From NCBI RefSeq assembly GCF_000734965.1, contig NZ_JMTB01000114.1:1-64000 (forward strand): DNA of 64,000 nucleotides, in the 5' to 3' direction. The DNA comes from Trabulsiella guamensis ATCC 49490 (GTDB taxonomy: Bacteria > Pseudomonadota > Gammaproteobacteria > Enterobacterales > Enterobacteriaceae). A model generated the notes under the pieces. That model had not been told where the DNA came from, did no database searches, and saw nothing but the letters and a program-made list of their open reading frames with translations. Below are positions 9,463 to 17,518 of this stretch, piece after piece; within the stretch, counting starts at the first letter, position 1; every line of letters begins with the position of its first letter. The position numbers and the translations under genes are program-made.

Positions 9463-10836
9463 ATGTCTGAGCAACAAATCGACTGGGATCTGGCCCTGAT
9501 CCAGAAATATAACTATTCCGGGCCACGCTATACGTCGTATCCGACCGCGCTGGAATTTAATGAGAATTTCGGCGAGTCCGACTTTTTGCAGGCGGTGGCG
9601 AAATACCCGGACCGCCCGCTGTCGCTGTATGTTCACATCCCGTTCTGCCACAAACTCTGCTATTTCTGCGGCTGCAATAAGATAGTGACCCGCCAGCAGC
9701 ATAAGGCTGATCAATACCTCGATGCGCTGGAGCAAGAAATCAGGCATCGTGCGCCGCTTTTTGCCGGGCGTAATGTCAGCCAGCTTCACTGGGGAGGCGG
9801 TACGCCAACCTACCTCAACAAGGCGCAAATCAGTCGCCTGATGGGGTTGTTGCGCAGCTATTTCCAGTTTAATGGTGATGCTGAAATTTCCATCGAAGTG
9901 GATCCACGCGAGATTGAACTCGACGTACTCGATCACCTCCGTGCGGAAGGCTTTAATCGCCTGAGCATGGGCGTGCAGGATTTCAATAAAGAAGTTCAGC
10001 GTCTGGTGAATCGCGAGCAGGATGAAACCTTTATTTTTGCGCTGCTGAACCATGCGCGTGAGATCGGTTTCACCTCCACGAACATCGATCTGATTTATGG
10101 TTTACCGAAGCAGACGCCGGAGAGTTTCGCTTTCACGCTGAATCGCGTGGCGGAACTGAATCCTGATCGTCTGAGTGTTTTTAACTATGCGCATCTGCCG
10201 ACGCTGTTCGCGGCGCAGCGTAAAATTAAAGATGTCGATCTCCCCTCCGCACAGCAAAAGCTGGATATTCTGCAGGAAACCATCGCTTCACTGACCCGAG
10301 CGGGCTATCAGTTTATCGGCATGGATCACTTCGCCCGTCCTGACGATGAGCTGGCGGTGGCGCAACGCAATGGCGTGTTGCACCGCAATTTCCAGGGTTA
10401 CACCACCCAGGGCGATACCGATCTGCTGGGCATGGGCGTTTCCGCCATTAGTATGATCGGCGACTGTTACGCGCAGAACCAGAAAGAGCTGAAGCATTAT
10501 TACCAGCAAGTGGATGAAACTGGCAATGCCCTGTGGCGTGGCATTGCGTTAACGGAAGATGATTGTCTTCGTCGTGACGTGATCAAGGCGCTGATCTGTA
10601 ATTTCCGGCTTGATTTTACTGCGGTCGAAAAACAGTGGGATGTGGATTTTCAGGATTACTTTGCGGAAGATTTGAAACTGCTCGCCCCACTGGCGAAAGA
10701 CGGGCTGGTGGATGTCGATACGCAGGGCATTCAGGTGACGCCAAAAGGGCGCCTGCTGATCCGCAATATTTGCATGTGCTTTGACGCGTATCTGCGTCAG
10801 AAAGCGCGGTTACAGCAGTTCTCGCGAGTAATTTAA
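9463..10836 (+). CDS. hemN: Oxygen-independent coproporphyrinogen III dehydrogenase HemN
   Basis: Radical SAM enzyme that decarboxylates coproporphyrinogen III to protoporphyrinogen IX during anaerobic heme synthesis. I chose ATG 9463, preceded by GGAAGGAGTG, giving 457 residues as in E. coli; an upstream frame of 28 codons is not needed. The iron-sulfur motif has Cys62, Cys66 and Cys69 in HIPFCHKLCYFCGC. The GGGTPTYL and EVDPREIELD motifs of the SAM site are present. Confidence 0.97.
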   Translation: MSEQQIDWDLALIQKYNYSGPRYTSYPTALEFNENFGESDFLQAVAKYPDRPLSLYVHIPFCHKLCYFCGCNKIVTRQQHKADQYLDALEQEIRHRAPLFAGRNVSQLHWGGGTPTYLNKAQISRLMGLLRSYFQFNGDAEISIEVDPREIELDVLDHLRAEGFNRLSMGVQDFNKEVQRLVNREQDETFIFALLNHAREIGFTSTNIDLIYGLPKQTPESFAFTLNRVAELNPDRLSVFNYAHLPTLFAAQRKIKDVDLPSAQQKLDILQETIASLTRAGYQFIGMDHFARPDDELAVAQRNGVLHRNFQGYTTQGDTDLLGMGVSAISMIGDCYAQNQKELKHYYQQVDETGNALWRGIALTEDDCLRRDVIKALICNFRLDFTAVEKQWDVDFQDYFAEDLKLLAPLAKDGLVDVDTQGIQVTPKGRLLIRNICMCFDAYLRQKARLQQFSRVI

Positions 10837-10840
10837 GCGT

Positions 10841-10864
10841 TTGAGGCCCGTTCCCGGGCCTCAA
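10841..10864. terminator. hemN/yshB convergent hairpin
   Basis: Perfect 10-bp inverted repeat TTGAGGCCCG...CGGGCCTCAA with a 4-nt loop, placed between the hemN stop and the yshB stop. It lacks a long T run, so factor-independent strength is uncertain. Confidence 0.6.
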
Positions 10865-10975
10865 CTAGCTAAACAGCCCGACCAGTGCCGCACAGAGCAA
10901 CGCGGCCACCGCCGTTTGTGGCGTATGGCTGTCGACTGCGCCGCTCGACACCAGATTGATCAATGATTCAAGCAT
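10865..10975 (-). CDS. yshB: Small membrane protein YshB
   Basis: A 36-residue protein starting MLESLINLVSSGAVDSH and ending LLCAALVGLFS, nearly identical to the E. coli small protein YshB and in the same place between hemN and glnG. The C-terminal half is a hydrophobic membrane segment. In Salmonella yshB has been linked to intracellular persistence; no molecular function is known. It is too short for ordinary gene finders but the match in sequence, length and context is strong. Confidence 0.88.
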   Translation of the reverse strand: MLESLINLVSSGAVDSHTPQTAVAALLCAALVGLFS

Positions 10976-11084
10976 GATAACCCCCTGCGTTGCCGCGCAA
11001 GATCATACCCAACTCATCGGAACAGTAAAGCGCAAAATAACGGCACTTTGCGCCAGGCCGCTATTCTTTACATTCCGCCGGAGA

Positions 11085-12494
11085 TTACTCCATCCCCAGC
11101 TCTTTCAATTTGCGCGTCAGCGTGTTGCGCCCCCAGCCTAACAGGCGAGCCGCTTCCTGTTTATGTCCCTGCGTATGGCGTAACGCGGTGGTTAACAGCG
11201 TGCGTTCCATCTCCGGTTGTGCTTCCGACAGCAAATTTTGATGACCGGAACGCAGCGCCCTGTCCGCCCACTGCGCCAGAAGCGTGGCCCAGCTGTCGGT
11301 TAACGCATGCGTCGGGCTTTCCGGCATGGTGGTTTCGAACAGTTCGCCAGGCAGATCCTGAATCAGCACTTCCTGACCGGCAGCCATTACAGTTAACCAG
11401 CGGCAGGTATTTTCTAACTGGCGAACGTTACCCGGCCAGGCGAGACGTGTCAGCGCCGCTTCGGTTTCCGCATGCAACTGTTTAGCTTCAACACCCAGCT
11501 CACGCGCGGCGATTTGCAGGAAGTGGCGCGCCAGGCGGGGAATATCTTCCCGACGCTCGCGCAGCGGCGGTAAATGCACCCGAATCACGTTAAGGCGGTG
11601 AAACAGGTCTTCGCGGAATTTGCCTTCCTGCACCCGCAATTCCAGATTCTGGTGCGTGGCGGCAATAATGCGGACATCCACTTTCACCGGTGCATAACCG
11701 CCGACGCGGTAAAACTGCCCGTCGGCCAGCACGCGCAGCAAGCGCGTCTGTACATCCAGCGGCATATCGCCGATTTCATCAAGAAACAGCGTACCGCCGT
11801 CTGCCTGCTCAAAACGGCCCTGACGCACAGTATTAGCACCGGTGAACGCACCCTTCTCATGACCAAACAGCTCAGATTCGATGAGATCTTTTGGAATCGC
11901 CGCCATGTTCAGCGCAATAAAAGGCGATTTAGCGCGCGGGCTGTGACGATGCAGGGCATGCGCCACCAGTTCTTTACCGGTGCCGGATTCACCATTAATC
12001 AACACACTGATCGACGAGCGCGACAGGCGGCCAATAATGCGGAACACATCCTGCATGGCCGGCGCTTCACCGATGATATCCGTGGTTGGGCCGTTGACCT
12101 GTACATTGCGCGGCTGCTGCTGTTCCTGATAGTGGCTGATAGCACGTTCAACCAGCGCGACGGCTTCATCAATATCAAATGGTTTGGGCAAGTAATCGAA
12201 CGCCCCCTGTTGGTAAGCGCTTACCGCGGCGTCCAGATCAGAATGGGCGGTCATTATGATGACCGGAAGCATCGGGTGGCGTTGTTTAATCTGCTTGAGC
12301 AGCGCCAGCCCGTCCATGCCCGGCATACGGATATCCGACAACAACACATCCGGGGTTTTCGTCGTCAGTGCGTTAAGCACCTCATTACCGTTTTCAAACG
12401 TGGTACACGCCAGACCTGCGCCCGTGAGCGCGCGTTCAAGCACCCAGCGGATAGAGCTATCGTCGTCAACGATCCAGGCAATCCCTCGTTGCAT
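11085..12494 (-). CDS. glnG: Nitrogen regulation response regulator NtrC
   Basis: Sigma-54-dependent activator of nitrogen-limitation genes, phosphorylated by NtrB. The 469 residues comprise a receiver domain (phospho-acceptor Asp54), an AAA+ domain with Walker A GESGTGKE (about 168) and the sigma-54 contact loop GAFTGA (about 216), and a C-terminal Fis-type helix-turn-helix ([20 protein letters not shown]). It is last in glnA-glnL-glnG. Its binding sites are visible upstream of glnA. Confidence 0.98.
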   Translation of the reverse strand: MQRGIAWIVDDDSSIRWVLERALTGAGLACTTFENGNEVLNALTTKTPDVLLSDIRMPGMDGLALLKQIKQRHPMLPVIIMTAHSDLDAAVSAYQQGAFDYLPKPFDIDEAVALVERAISHYQEQQQPRNVQVNGPTTDIIGEAPAMQDVFRIIGRLSRSSISVLINGESGTGKELVAHALHRHSPRAKSPFIALNMAAIPKDLIESELFGHEKGAFTGANTVRQGRFEQADGGTLFLDEIGDMPLDVQTRLLRVLADGQFYRVGGYAPVKVDVRIIAATHQNLELRVQEGKFREDLFHRLNVIRVHLPPLRERREDIPRLARHFLQIAARELGVEAKQLHAETEAALTRLAWPGNVRQLENTCRWLTVMAAGQEVLIQDLPGELFETTMPESPTHALTDSWATLLAQWADRALRSGHQNLLSEAQPEMERTLLTTALRHTQGHKQEAARLLGWGRNTLTRKLKELGME

Positions 12495-12506
12495 AAACTA
12501 ACCCCT

Positions 12507-13556
12507 CTATTTCCGAATTGGCAGGTAAACCGAAAACTCGGTATGGCCCGGCCAACTGGTAAATTCAATTTTGCCGGAGTGTTGATCAATCAGGTTACGG
12601 GCGATGGACAATCCCAGCCCCGTTCCGCCTTCGCGTCCGCTGACCATCGGGTAAAACAGCGTATCCTGCAGATACGCCGGAATGCCAGGGCCGTTATCTT
12701 CTATATCGATACGCGCCGCCAGACGGTGGCGCTCGCCATGCAGTGTGAACTGAAACGCCGTACGGGTGCGGAGGATAATTTCGCCACCGGTTGGCCCCAG
12801 CGCTTGTAGCGCATTACGGACAATATTCAGCAATACCTGCTCAATCTGGTCGGGATCGTGCGGGAATTCTGGCAGACTTGGATCGTAATCGCGTACCAGC
12901 TGGACGTTAGCTGGCAACTCCATGGAGACCAGATTCACCACCCGTTCCGCCACTTTGTGAATGCTGTCCGTCACATGCATGCCGGGCTGTTGCGGGCCAA
13001 GCAGGCGATCGACCAGATTACGCAGCCGGTCTGCCTGCTCGATAATCACCTGCGTATATTCGCCCAGTGACGGATCCGGCAGGGCTTTGCTGAGCAGCTG
13101 CGCCGCGCCCCGTAATCCACCCAGCGGATTTTTAATTTCATGCGCCAGACCGCGAACCAGATCGCGCGCGGCCACTTGCTGAGCGTGCTGTAACTGCTCC
13201 TGGCTCAAACGGCGCTGATTATCCATGGGTGACATTTCCAGCAGGATATAGCCGTCAGGCAGACGCTGAGCCGTTAAAGAGAGCACATGCGAGCGACCAT
13301 CAATCACCAGCGTGACTTCGTTATCCGTAAATCCCTGACCCGAACGCAGACTTTCTTGCATCAGGTTGATATTTAATGAGAACCAGGTCAGCAATTCCGG
13401 CAGCGGCGTACCGAAGAGCTTGCGTGAGCTTTGGGCCAGCAGCTGCTGTGCCGCCGGGTTGGCGTAATGTATCGCCAGGTCGTCATCCACCAGCAATATG
13501 CTGTTGATTAACGAATTAAGGATCTGCCCAGCATCGGGCAGCATGCCTGTTGCCAT
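12507..13556 (-). CDS. glnL: Nitrogen regulation sensor kinase NtrB
   Basis: Cytoplasmic histidine kinase/phosphatase that sets NtrC phosphorylation in response to PII. The 349 residues contain an N-terminal PAS domain, the H-box HEIKNPLGG with His139, and an ATPase domain with N-box [15 protein letters not shown] and GGTGLGLS. It lies 12 nt upstream of glnG. The 278-nt gap to glnA holds a terminator and an ERIC element, so glnLG depend on read-through or a local promoter. Confidence 0.97.
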   Translation of the reverse strand: MATGMLPDAGQILNSLINSILLVDDDLAIHYANPAAQQLLAQSSRKLFGTPLPELLTWFSLNINLMQESLRSGQGFTDNEVTLVIDGRSHVLSLTAQRLPDGYILLEMSPMDNQRRLSQEQLQHAQQVAARDLVRGLAHEIKNPLGGLRGAAQLLSKALPDPSLGEYTQVIIEQADRLRNLVDRLLGPQQPGMHVTDSIHKVAERVVNLVSMELPANVQLVRDYDPSLPEFPHDPDQIEQVLLNIVRNALQALGPTGGEIILRTRTAFQFTLHGERHRLAARIDIEDNGPGIPAYLQDTLFYPMVSGREGGTGLGLSIARNLIDQHSGKIEFTSWPGHTEFSVYLPIRK

Positions 13557-13641
13557 TCAGCAGTCCTCCAGGATGTGCACCATTTTAGTGCAGTATAGCG
13601 TTTATTGGATGAAAAGCGCGTGATATCAGTTCGTTGGTGGT

Positions 13642-13668
13642 GAAAAAAGCCCATCATGAGATGGGCTA
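13642..13668 (-). terminator. Rho-independent terminator downstream of glnA
   Basis: Perfect 8-bp stem AGCCCATC/GATGGGCT with loop ATGA (13648-13667). The A run at 13643-13648 is read as a T run on the minus strand. It would end most glnA transcripts and form the 3' end of the GlnZ-type sRNA. Confidence 0.85.
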
Positions 13669-13689
13669 AAAGTTTCCACGGCAACTAAA

Positions 13690-13812
13690 AATCCTCTGTG
13701 TCTTTCTCGCCGTAGCTGTGTTGGCTGCCCTCAGTCACCCGAATCACTTAGTGGACTAAGCTCATCGGGATTCCTTCGGTTGCCGCCTTGCTACGACAAC
13801 AAATCCACTGAG
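13690..13812. repeat. ERIC (enterobacterial repetitive intergenic consensus) element
   Basis: Read on the minus strand the core is GGAATCCCGATGAGCTTAG followed by CTAAGTGATTCGGGTGA. It aligns with the ERIC consensus halves (GTGAATCCCCAGGAGCTTAC and AAGTAAGTGACTGGGGTGAG). The outer arms (GTAGC...GGCGGCAACC and GGCAGCC...GTAGC type) are also ERIC-like. It is about 120 nt, close to the usual 127. It lies entirely within the glnA 3' UTR; the outer ends are approximate. Confidence 0.8.
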
Positions 13813-13834
13813 TATTTACTAATAAATGGTACTG

Positions 13835-15244
13835 TTAAACGCTGTAATACAGCTCAAACTCAACCGGGTGCGGTGTCATGCGAACGCGGTCGTTCTCTTC
13901 CAGACGCAGCGCAATGTAGGCATCGATTGCTTCATCGGTGAACACGCCGCCTGCTGTCAGGAACTCACGGTCTGCGTTCAGTTCGTTCAATGCTTCTTCC
14001 AGCGAGCCAGCAACCTGTGGGATCTCTTTCGCTTCTTCCGGCGGCAGGTCATACAGGTTTTTATCCATGGCTTCGCCCGGATGGATTTTGTTCTTGATAC
14101 CGTCAAGGCCTGCCATCAGCAGTGCTGCGAAGCACAGGTACGGGTTCGCTGCTGGATCCGGGAAACGCACTTCGATACGACGCGCTTTCGGGCTGGCAAC
14201 CACCGGAATACGGATGGATGCGGAACGGTTACGTGCGGAATAAGCCAGCATAACGGGTGCTTCATAACCCGGGACCAGACGCTTATAAGAGTTGGTGGTC
14301 GGGTTAGACAGGGCGTTAATCGCTTTCGCGTGTTTGATCACACCGCCGATGTAGTACAGCGCGGTTTCAGACAGGCCTGCGTATTTGTCGCCAGAGAACA
14401 GGTTGGTGCCATTTTTGGCCAGTGACATGTGGCAGTGCATACCGGAGCCGTTATCGCCAAACATCGGTTTTGGCATGAAGGTCGCGGTTTTGCCGAAACG
14501 GTGTGCGACGTTGTGCACAACGTATTTGTAGATCTGAATTTCGTCCGCTTTTTTGGTCATGGTGTTGAAGCGGGTCGCCACTTCGTTCTGACCTGCGGTC
14601 GCCACTTCGTGGTGGTGTGCTTCAACGACCAGGCCCATCTCTTCCATCACCATACACATGGTGGAACGGATGTCCTGTGAAGAGTCTACCGGCGGAACCG
14701 GGAAGTAACCGCCTTTCACGCCAGGACGGTGACCTTTGTTACCACCTTCATATTTGGTGGAGGAGTTCCAGGCACCTTCGATGTCATCGATAGACACATG
14801 AGAACCGGAGATGGAGCTGCCGAAGCGAACGTCGTCAAACAGGAAGAATTCTGGCTCTGGCCCGAACAGGACGGTGTCAGCGATGCCCGTGGAGCGCAGG
14901 TACTCTTCAGCGCGCTTGGCGATGGAACGCGGGTCGCGATCGTAACCCTGCAGTGTGCCAGGTTCGAGTATATCGCAACGGATGATCAGTGTCGGTTCTT
15001 CGTAGAACGGGTCAATGACAGCAGTGGTGTGGTCAGGCATCAGCACCATGTCTGATTCGTTAATGCCTTTCCAGCCGCCAATCGAGGAGCCATCAAACAT
15101 TTTGCCTTCTTCGAAGAATTCAGCATTTACCTGATGAGCCGGAATGGTGACGTGCTGTTCTTTACCTTTGGTATCGGTGAAGCGCAGATCGACAAACTTC
15201 ACTTCATGCTCATTCAGCATCGTCAATACATGTTCAGCGGACAT
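13835..15244 (-). CDS. glnA: Glutamine synthetase
   Basis: Condenses glutamate and ammonia to glutamine with ATP; a type I dodecamer in the cytoplasm. The 469 residues equal the E. coli length. The ATP-binding [14 protein letters not shown] segment and the adenylylation site NLYDLPPEE with Tyr398 (397 in mature numbering) are intact, so control by GlnE adenylylation is expected. It is the first gene of glnALG, with a sigma-54 promoter and NtrC sites upstream, and divergent from typA. Confidence 0.98.
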   Translation of the reverse strand: MSAEHVLTMLNEHEVKFVDLRFTDTKGKEQHVTIPAHQVNAEFFEEGKMFDGSSIGGWKGINESDMVLMPDHTTAVIDPFYEEPTLIIRCDILEPGTLQGYDRDPRSIAKRAEEYLRSTGIADTVLFGPEPEFFLFDDVRFGSSISGSHVSIDDIEGAWNSSTKYEGGNKGHRPGVKGGYFPVPPVDSSQDIRSTMCMVMEEMGLVVEAHHHEVATAGQNEVATRFNTMTKKADEIQIYKYVVHNVAHRFGKTATFMPKPMFGDNGSGMHCHMSLAKNGTNLFSGDKYAGLSETALYYIGGVIKHAKAINALSNPTTNSYKRLVPGYEAPVMLAYSARNRSASIRIPVVASPKARRIEVRFPDPAANPYLCFAALLMAGLDGIKNKIHPGEAMDKNLYDLPPEEAKEIPQVAGSLEEALNELNADREFLTAGGVFTDEAIDAYIALRLEENDRVRMTPHPVEFELYYSV

Positions 15245-15335
15245 ACTTAAACTCTCCCGGATTGGTCATTGTCGTCGTGGTAACGAACTACATAACACTG
15301 CGTCTAAATGGCGTTGTTGCCGTAAAAATATCAAA

Positions 15336-15350
15336 GCGAAAACTGTGCCA
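15336..15350 (-). promoter_or_regulatory. glnAp2 sigma-54 promoter
   Basis: On the minus strand the sequence TGGCAC-AGTTT-TCGC has the -24 GG and -12 GC elements of sigma-54 promoters. It is nearly identical to E. coli glnAp2. It lies about 90 nt upstream of the glnA start. Confidence 0.88.
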
Positions 15351-15423
15351 ACTTTTAAATACCCCCCAAAAGGCTGTATCATGCGCACCATAGTGCAAAA
15401 GGGTTGCACCATGGCAGTTGGAT

Positions 15424-15440
15424 TGCACCAGTATAGTGCT
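15424..15440. promoter_or_regulatory. NtrC enhancer site 1 upstream of glnA
   Basis: TGCACCAGTATAGTGCT matches the NtrC dyad (TGCACC-N5-GGTGCA) with slight degeneracy on the right arm. It is about 75-90 nt upstream of the sigma-54 promoter, a normal enhancer distance, and 32 nt from the second site. Confidence 0.85.
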
Positions 15441-15455
15441 TCAATGTGAACATTA

Positions 15456-15472
15456 AGCACCATATTGGTGCA
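15456..15472. promoter_or_regulatory. NtrC enhancer site 2 upstream of glnA
   Basis: AGCACCATATTGGTGCA is a near-perfect dyad of the NtrC consensus and corresponds to the strong site of the E. coli glnA enhancer. Centre-to-centre spacing of 32 bp to the other site puts both on the same helix face. Confidence 0.88.
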
Positions 15473-15623
15473 ATTTACGTTTTAAAGCCCTTTTCCTACA
15501 CCGTGAAAGCGATCACAAAGCAACTCTGTAATACTTGTTTGCGGAGGATGTTTGTGATCCTGTTTAGTCCTTCGATTAATACGTGTACAATAACGCGCTA
15601 TTTCTAATGCCTGAGGCAAAGTT

Positions 15624-17447
15624 GTGATCGAAAATCTGCGTAACATCGCCATCATTGCGCACGTTGACCATGGTAAAACGACCCTGGTTGACAAGCTGCT
15701 GCAGCAATCTGGTACGTTCGACGAACGTGCTGAGACACAAGAGCGTGTGATGGACTCCAACGATTTGGAGAAAGAGCGTGGGATTACCATCCTCGCGAAA
15801 AACACTGCAATCAAATGGAATGATTACCGTATCAACATCGTTGATACTCCTGGGCACGCCGACTTCGGAGGTGAGGTTGAGCGTGTAATGTCCATGGTTG
15901 ACTCTGTGCTGCTGGTGGTTGACGCTTTTGACGGCCCGATGCCGCAAACGCGCTTCGTGACCAAAAAAGCCTTTGCCCATGGCCTGAAGCCTATCGTTGT
16001 TATTAACAAAGTTGACCGTCCTGGCGCGCGTCCTGACTGGGTTGTGGATCAGGTGTTTGACCTGTTCGTCAACCTCGACGCCACCGACGAGCAGCTGGAC
16101 TTCCCTATCGTTTACGCCTCTGCGCTGAACGGTATTGCCGGTCTGGATCACGAAGACATGGCTGAAGACATGACCCCACTGTATCAGGCGATTGTCGATC
16201 ACGTACCGTCGCCGAACGTTGACCTTGACGGTCCGTTCCAGATGCAGATCTCCCAGCTTGATTACAACAATTATGTGGGTGTTATCGGCATCGGTCGTAT
16301 TAAGCGCGGTAAAGTGAAGCCGAACCAGCAGGTCACCATCATTGATAGCGAAGGCAAAACTCGTAACGGTAAAGTCGGTAAAGTACTGGGCCATCTGGGC
16401 CTGGAACGTATCGAAACCGACGTTGCGGAAGCGGGCGATATCATCGCGATCACCGGTCTTGGCGAACTGAACATCTCTGACACCATCTGCGACACACAGG
16501 CGGTTGAAGCACTGCCGGCGCTGTCCGTTGATGAGCCAACCGTTTCTATGTTCTTCTGCGTAAACACCTCGCCGTTCTGCGGTAAAGAAGGTAAATACGT
16601 CACGTCCCGTCAGATTCTGGACCGTCTGAACAAAGAACTGGTGCACAACGTGGCGCTGCGCGTTGAAGAAACCGAAGACGCCGATGCGTTCCGTGTTTCT
16701 GGCCGTGGTGAACTGCACCTGTCTGTTCTGATTGAAAACATGCGTCGTGAAGGATTCGAACTGGCGGTTTCCCGTCCGAAAGTTATCTTCCGCGAAATTG
16801 ATGGCCGTCGTCAGGAACCGTTCGAAAACGTCACGCTGGACGTGGAAGAGCAGCATCAGGGTTCTGTGATGCAGGCGCTCGGCGAGCGTAAAGGCGATCT
16901 TAAAAACATGAATCCGGATGGCAAAGGCCGCGTACGTCTCGACTACGTGATCCCAAGCCGTGGCCTGATCGGCTTCCGCTCTGAATTCATGACTATGACT
17001 TCTGGTACCGGTCTGCTGTACTCCACCTTCAGCCACTACGATGATATTCGTGCGGGCGATGTTGGCCAGCGTCAGAACGGCGTGCTGATCTCCAACGGTC
17101 AGGGTAAAGCGGTTGCGTTTGCGCTGTTCGGTCTGCAGGATCGCGGTAAGCTGTTCCTTGGCCATGGTGCCGAAGTGTATGAAGGCCAGATCATCGGTAT
17201 TCACAGCCGTTCTAACGACCTGACAGTTAACTGCCTGACCGGTAAGAAACTGACCAACATGCGTGCGTCAGGGACGGATGAAGCCACCGTGCTGGTTCCG
17301 CCGGTTAAAATGACGCTCGAACAGGCGCTGGAGTTCATTGATGATGACGAACTGGTCGAAGTCACCCCGACGTCTATCCGTATTCGTAAGCGTCATCTGA
17401 CGGAAAACGATCGTCGCCGTGCTAACCGTGGCGCGAAAGAAGAGTAA
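15624..17447 (+). CDS. typA: Ribosome-associated GTPase BipA/TypA
   Basis: Translation-factor GTPase that binds 70S ribosomes and helps 50S assembly at low temperature and under stress. The 607 residues match E. coli. The start codon is GTG at 15624. G1 is AHVDHGKTT (residues 12-20), G3 is [10 protein letters not shown] (about 73-82) and G4 is NKVD (about 128). EF-G-like domains and the BipA-specific C-terminal domain ([12 protein letters not shown]) are complete. A terminator follows. Confidence 0.97.
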   Translation: MIENLRNIAIIAHVDHGKTTLVDKLLQQSGTFDERAETQERVMDSNDLEKERGITILAKNTAIKWNDYRINIVDTPGHADFGGEVERVMSMVDSVLLVVDAFDGPMPQTRFVTKKAFAHGLKPIVVINKVDRPGARPDWVVDQVFDLFVNLDATDEQLDFPIVYASALNGIAGLDHEDMAEDMTPLYQAIVDHVPSPNVDLDGPFQMQISQLDYNNYVGVIGIGRIKRGKVKPNQQVTIIDSEGKTRNGKVGKVLGHLGLERIETDVAEAGDIIAITGLGELNISDTICDTQAVEALPALSVDEPTVSMFFCVNTSPFCGKEGKYVTSRQILDRLNKELVHNVALRVEETEDADAFRVSGRGELHLSVLIENMRREGFELAVSRPKVIFREIDGRRQEPFENVTLDVEEQHQGSVMQALGERKGDLKNMNPDGKGRVRLDYVIPSRGLIGFRSEFMTMTSGTGLLYSTFSHYDDIRAGDVGQRQNGVLISNGQGKAVAFALFGLQDRGKLFLGHGAEVYEGQIIGIHSRSNDLTVNCLTGKKLTNMRASGTDEATVLVPPVKMTLEQALEFIDDDELVEVTPTSIRIRKRHLTENDRRRANRGAKEE

Positions 17448-17464
17448 TTAAAACGCGCTCAAAT

Positions 17465-17501
17465 AAAAAACCCCAGGCCAATGTGACCTGGGGTTTTCTT
17501 T
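17465..17501 (+). terminator. typA terminator
   Basis: Stem CCCCAGG/CCTGGGG (17471-17477, 17487-17493) with a 9-nt loop, T-rich on the right (TTTTCTTTT) and an A run on the left. It may also serve the convergent autotransporter gene. Confidence 0.88.
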
Positions 17502-17518
17502 TAGCGGTATCGCGATTA

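Larger units (their letters stand above)
13642..13834 (-). ncRNA. glnZ: Probable GlnZ sRNA region (glnA 3' UTR)
   Basis: A sRNA released from the 3' UTR of glnA mRNA (GlnZ) is known in E. coli and Salmonella, where it links nitrogen and carbon metabolism. Here the glnA 3' UTR is about 190 nt, ends in a strong terminator with a U tail suited to Hfq binding, and is structured by an ERIC repeat. Presence of an sRNA is inferred from position and terminator. The processed 5' end cannot be read from sequence. Confidence 0.5.
15245..15623. promoter_or_regulatory. glnA-typA divergent regulatory region
   Basis: This 379-nt gap contains the glnA sigma-54 promoter and the two strong NtrC sites listed separately. 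A weaker dyad-like stretch sits near 15385-15400 (GCGCACCATAGTGCA) and may be a low-affinity NtrC site. On the + strand the typA leader is AT-rich with no obvious terminator or riboswitch. Confidence 0.7.

Noticed and set aside
11574-12809. Long + strand frame opposite glnG and glnL
   Set aside because: It spans two conserved genes on the other strand and has no ribosome binding site or recognisable domain.
15576-17204. 542-codon frame on the minus strand opposite typA
   Set aside because: It is fully antisense to the highly conserved BipA gene, the product has no family features, and it arises from codon bias of the real gene.
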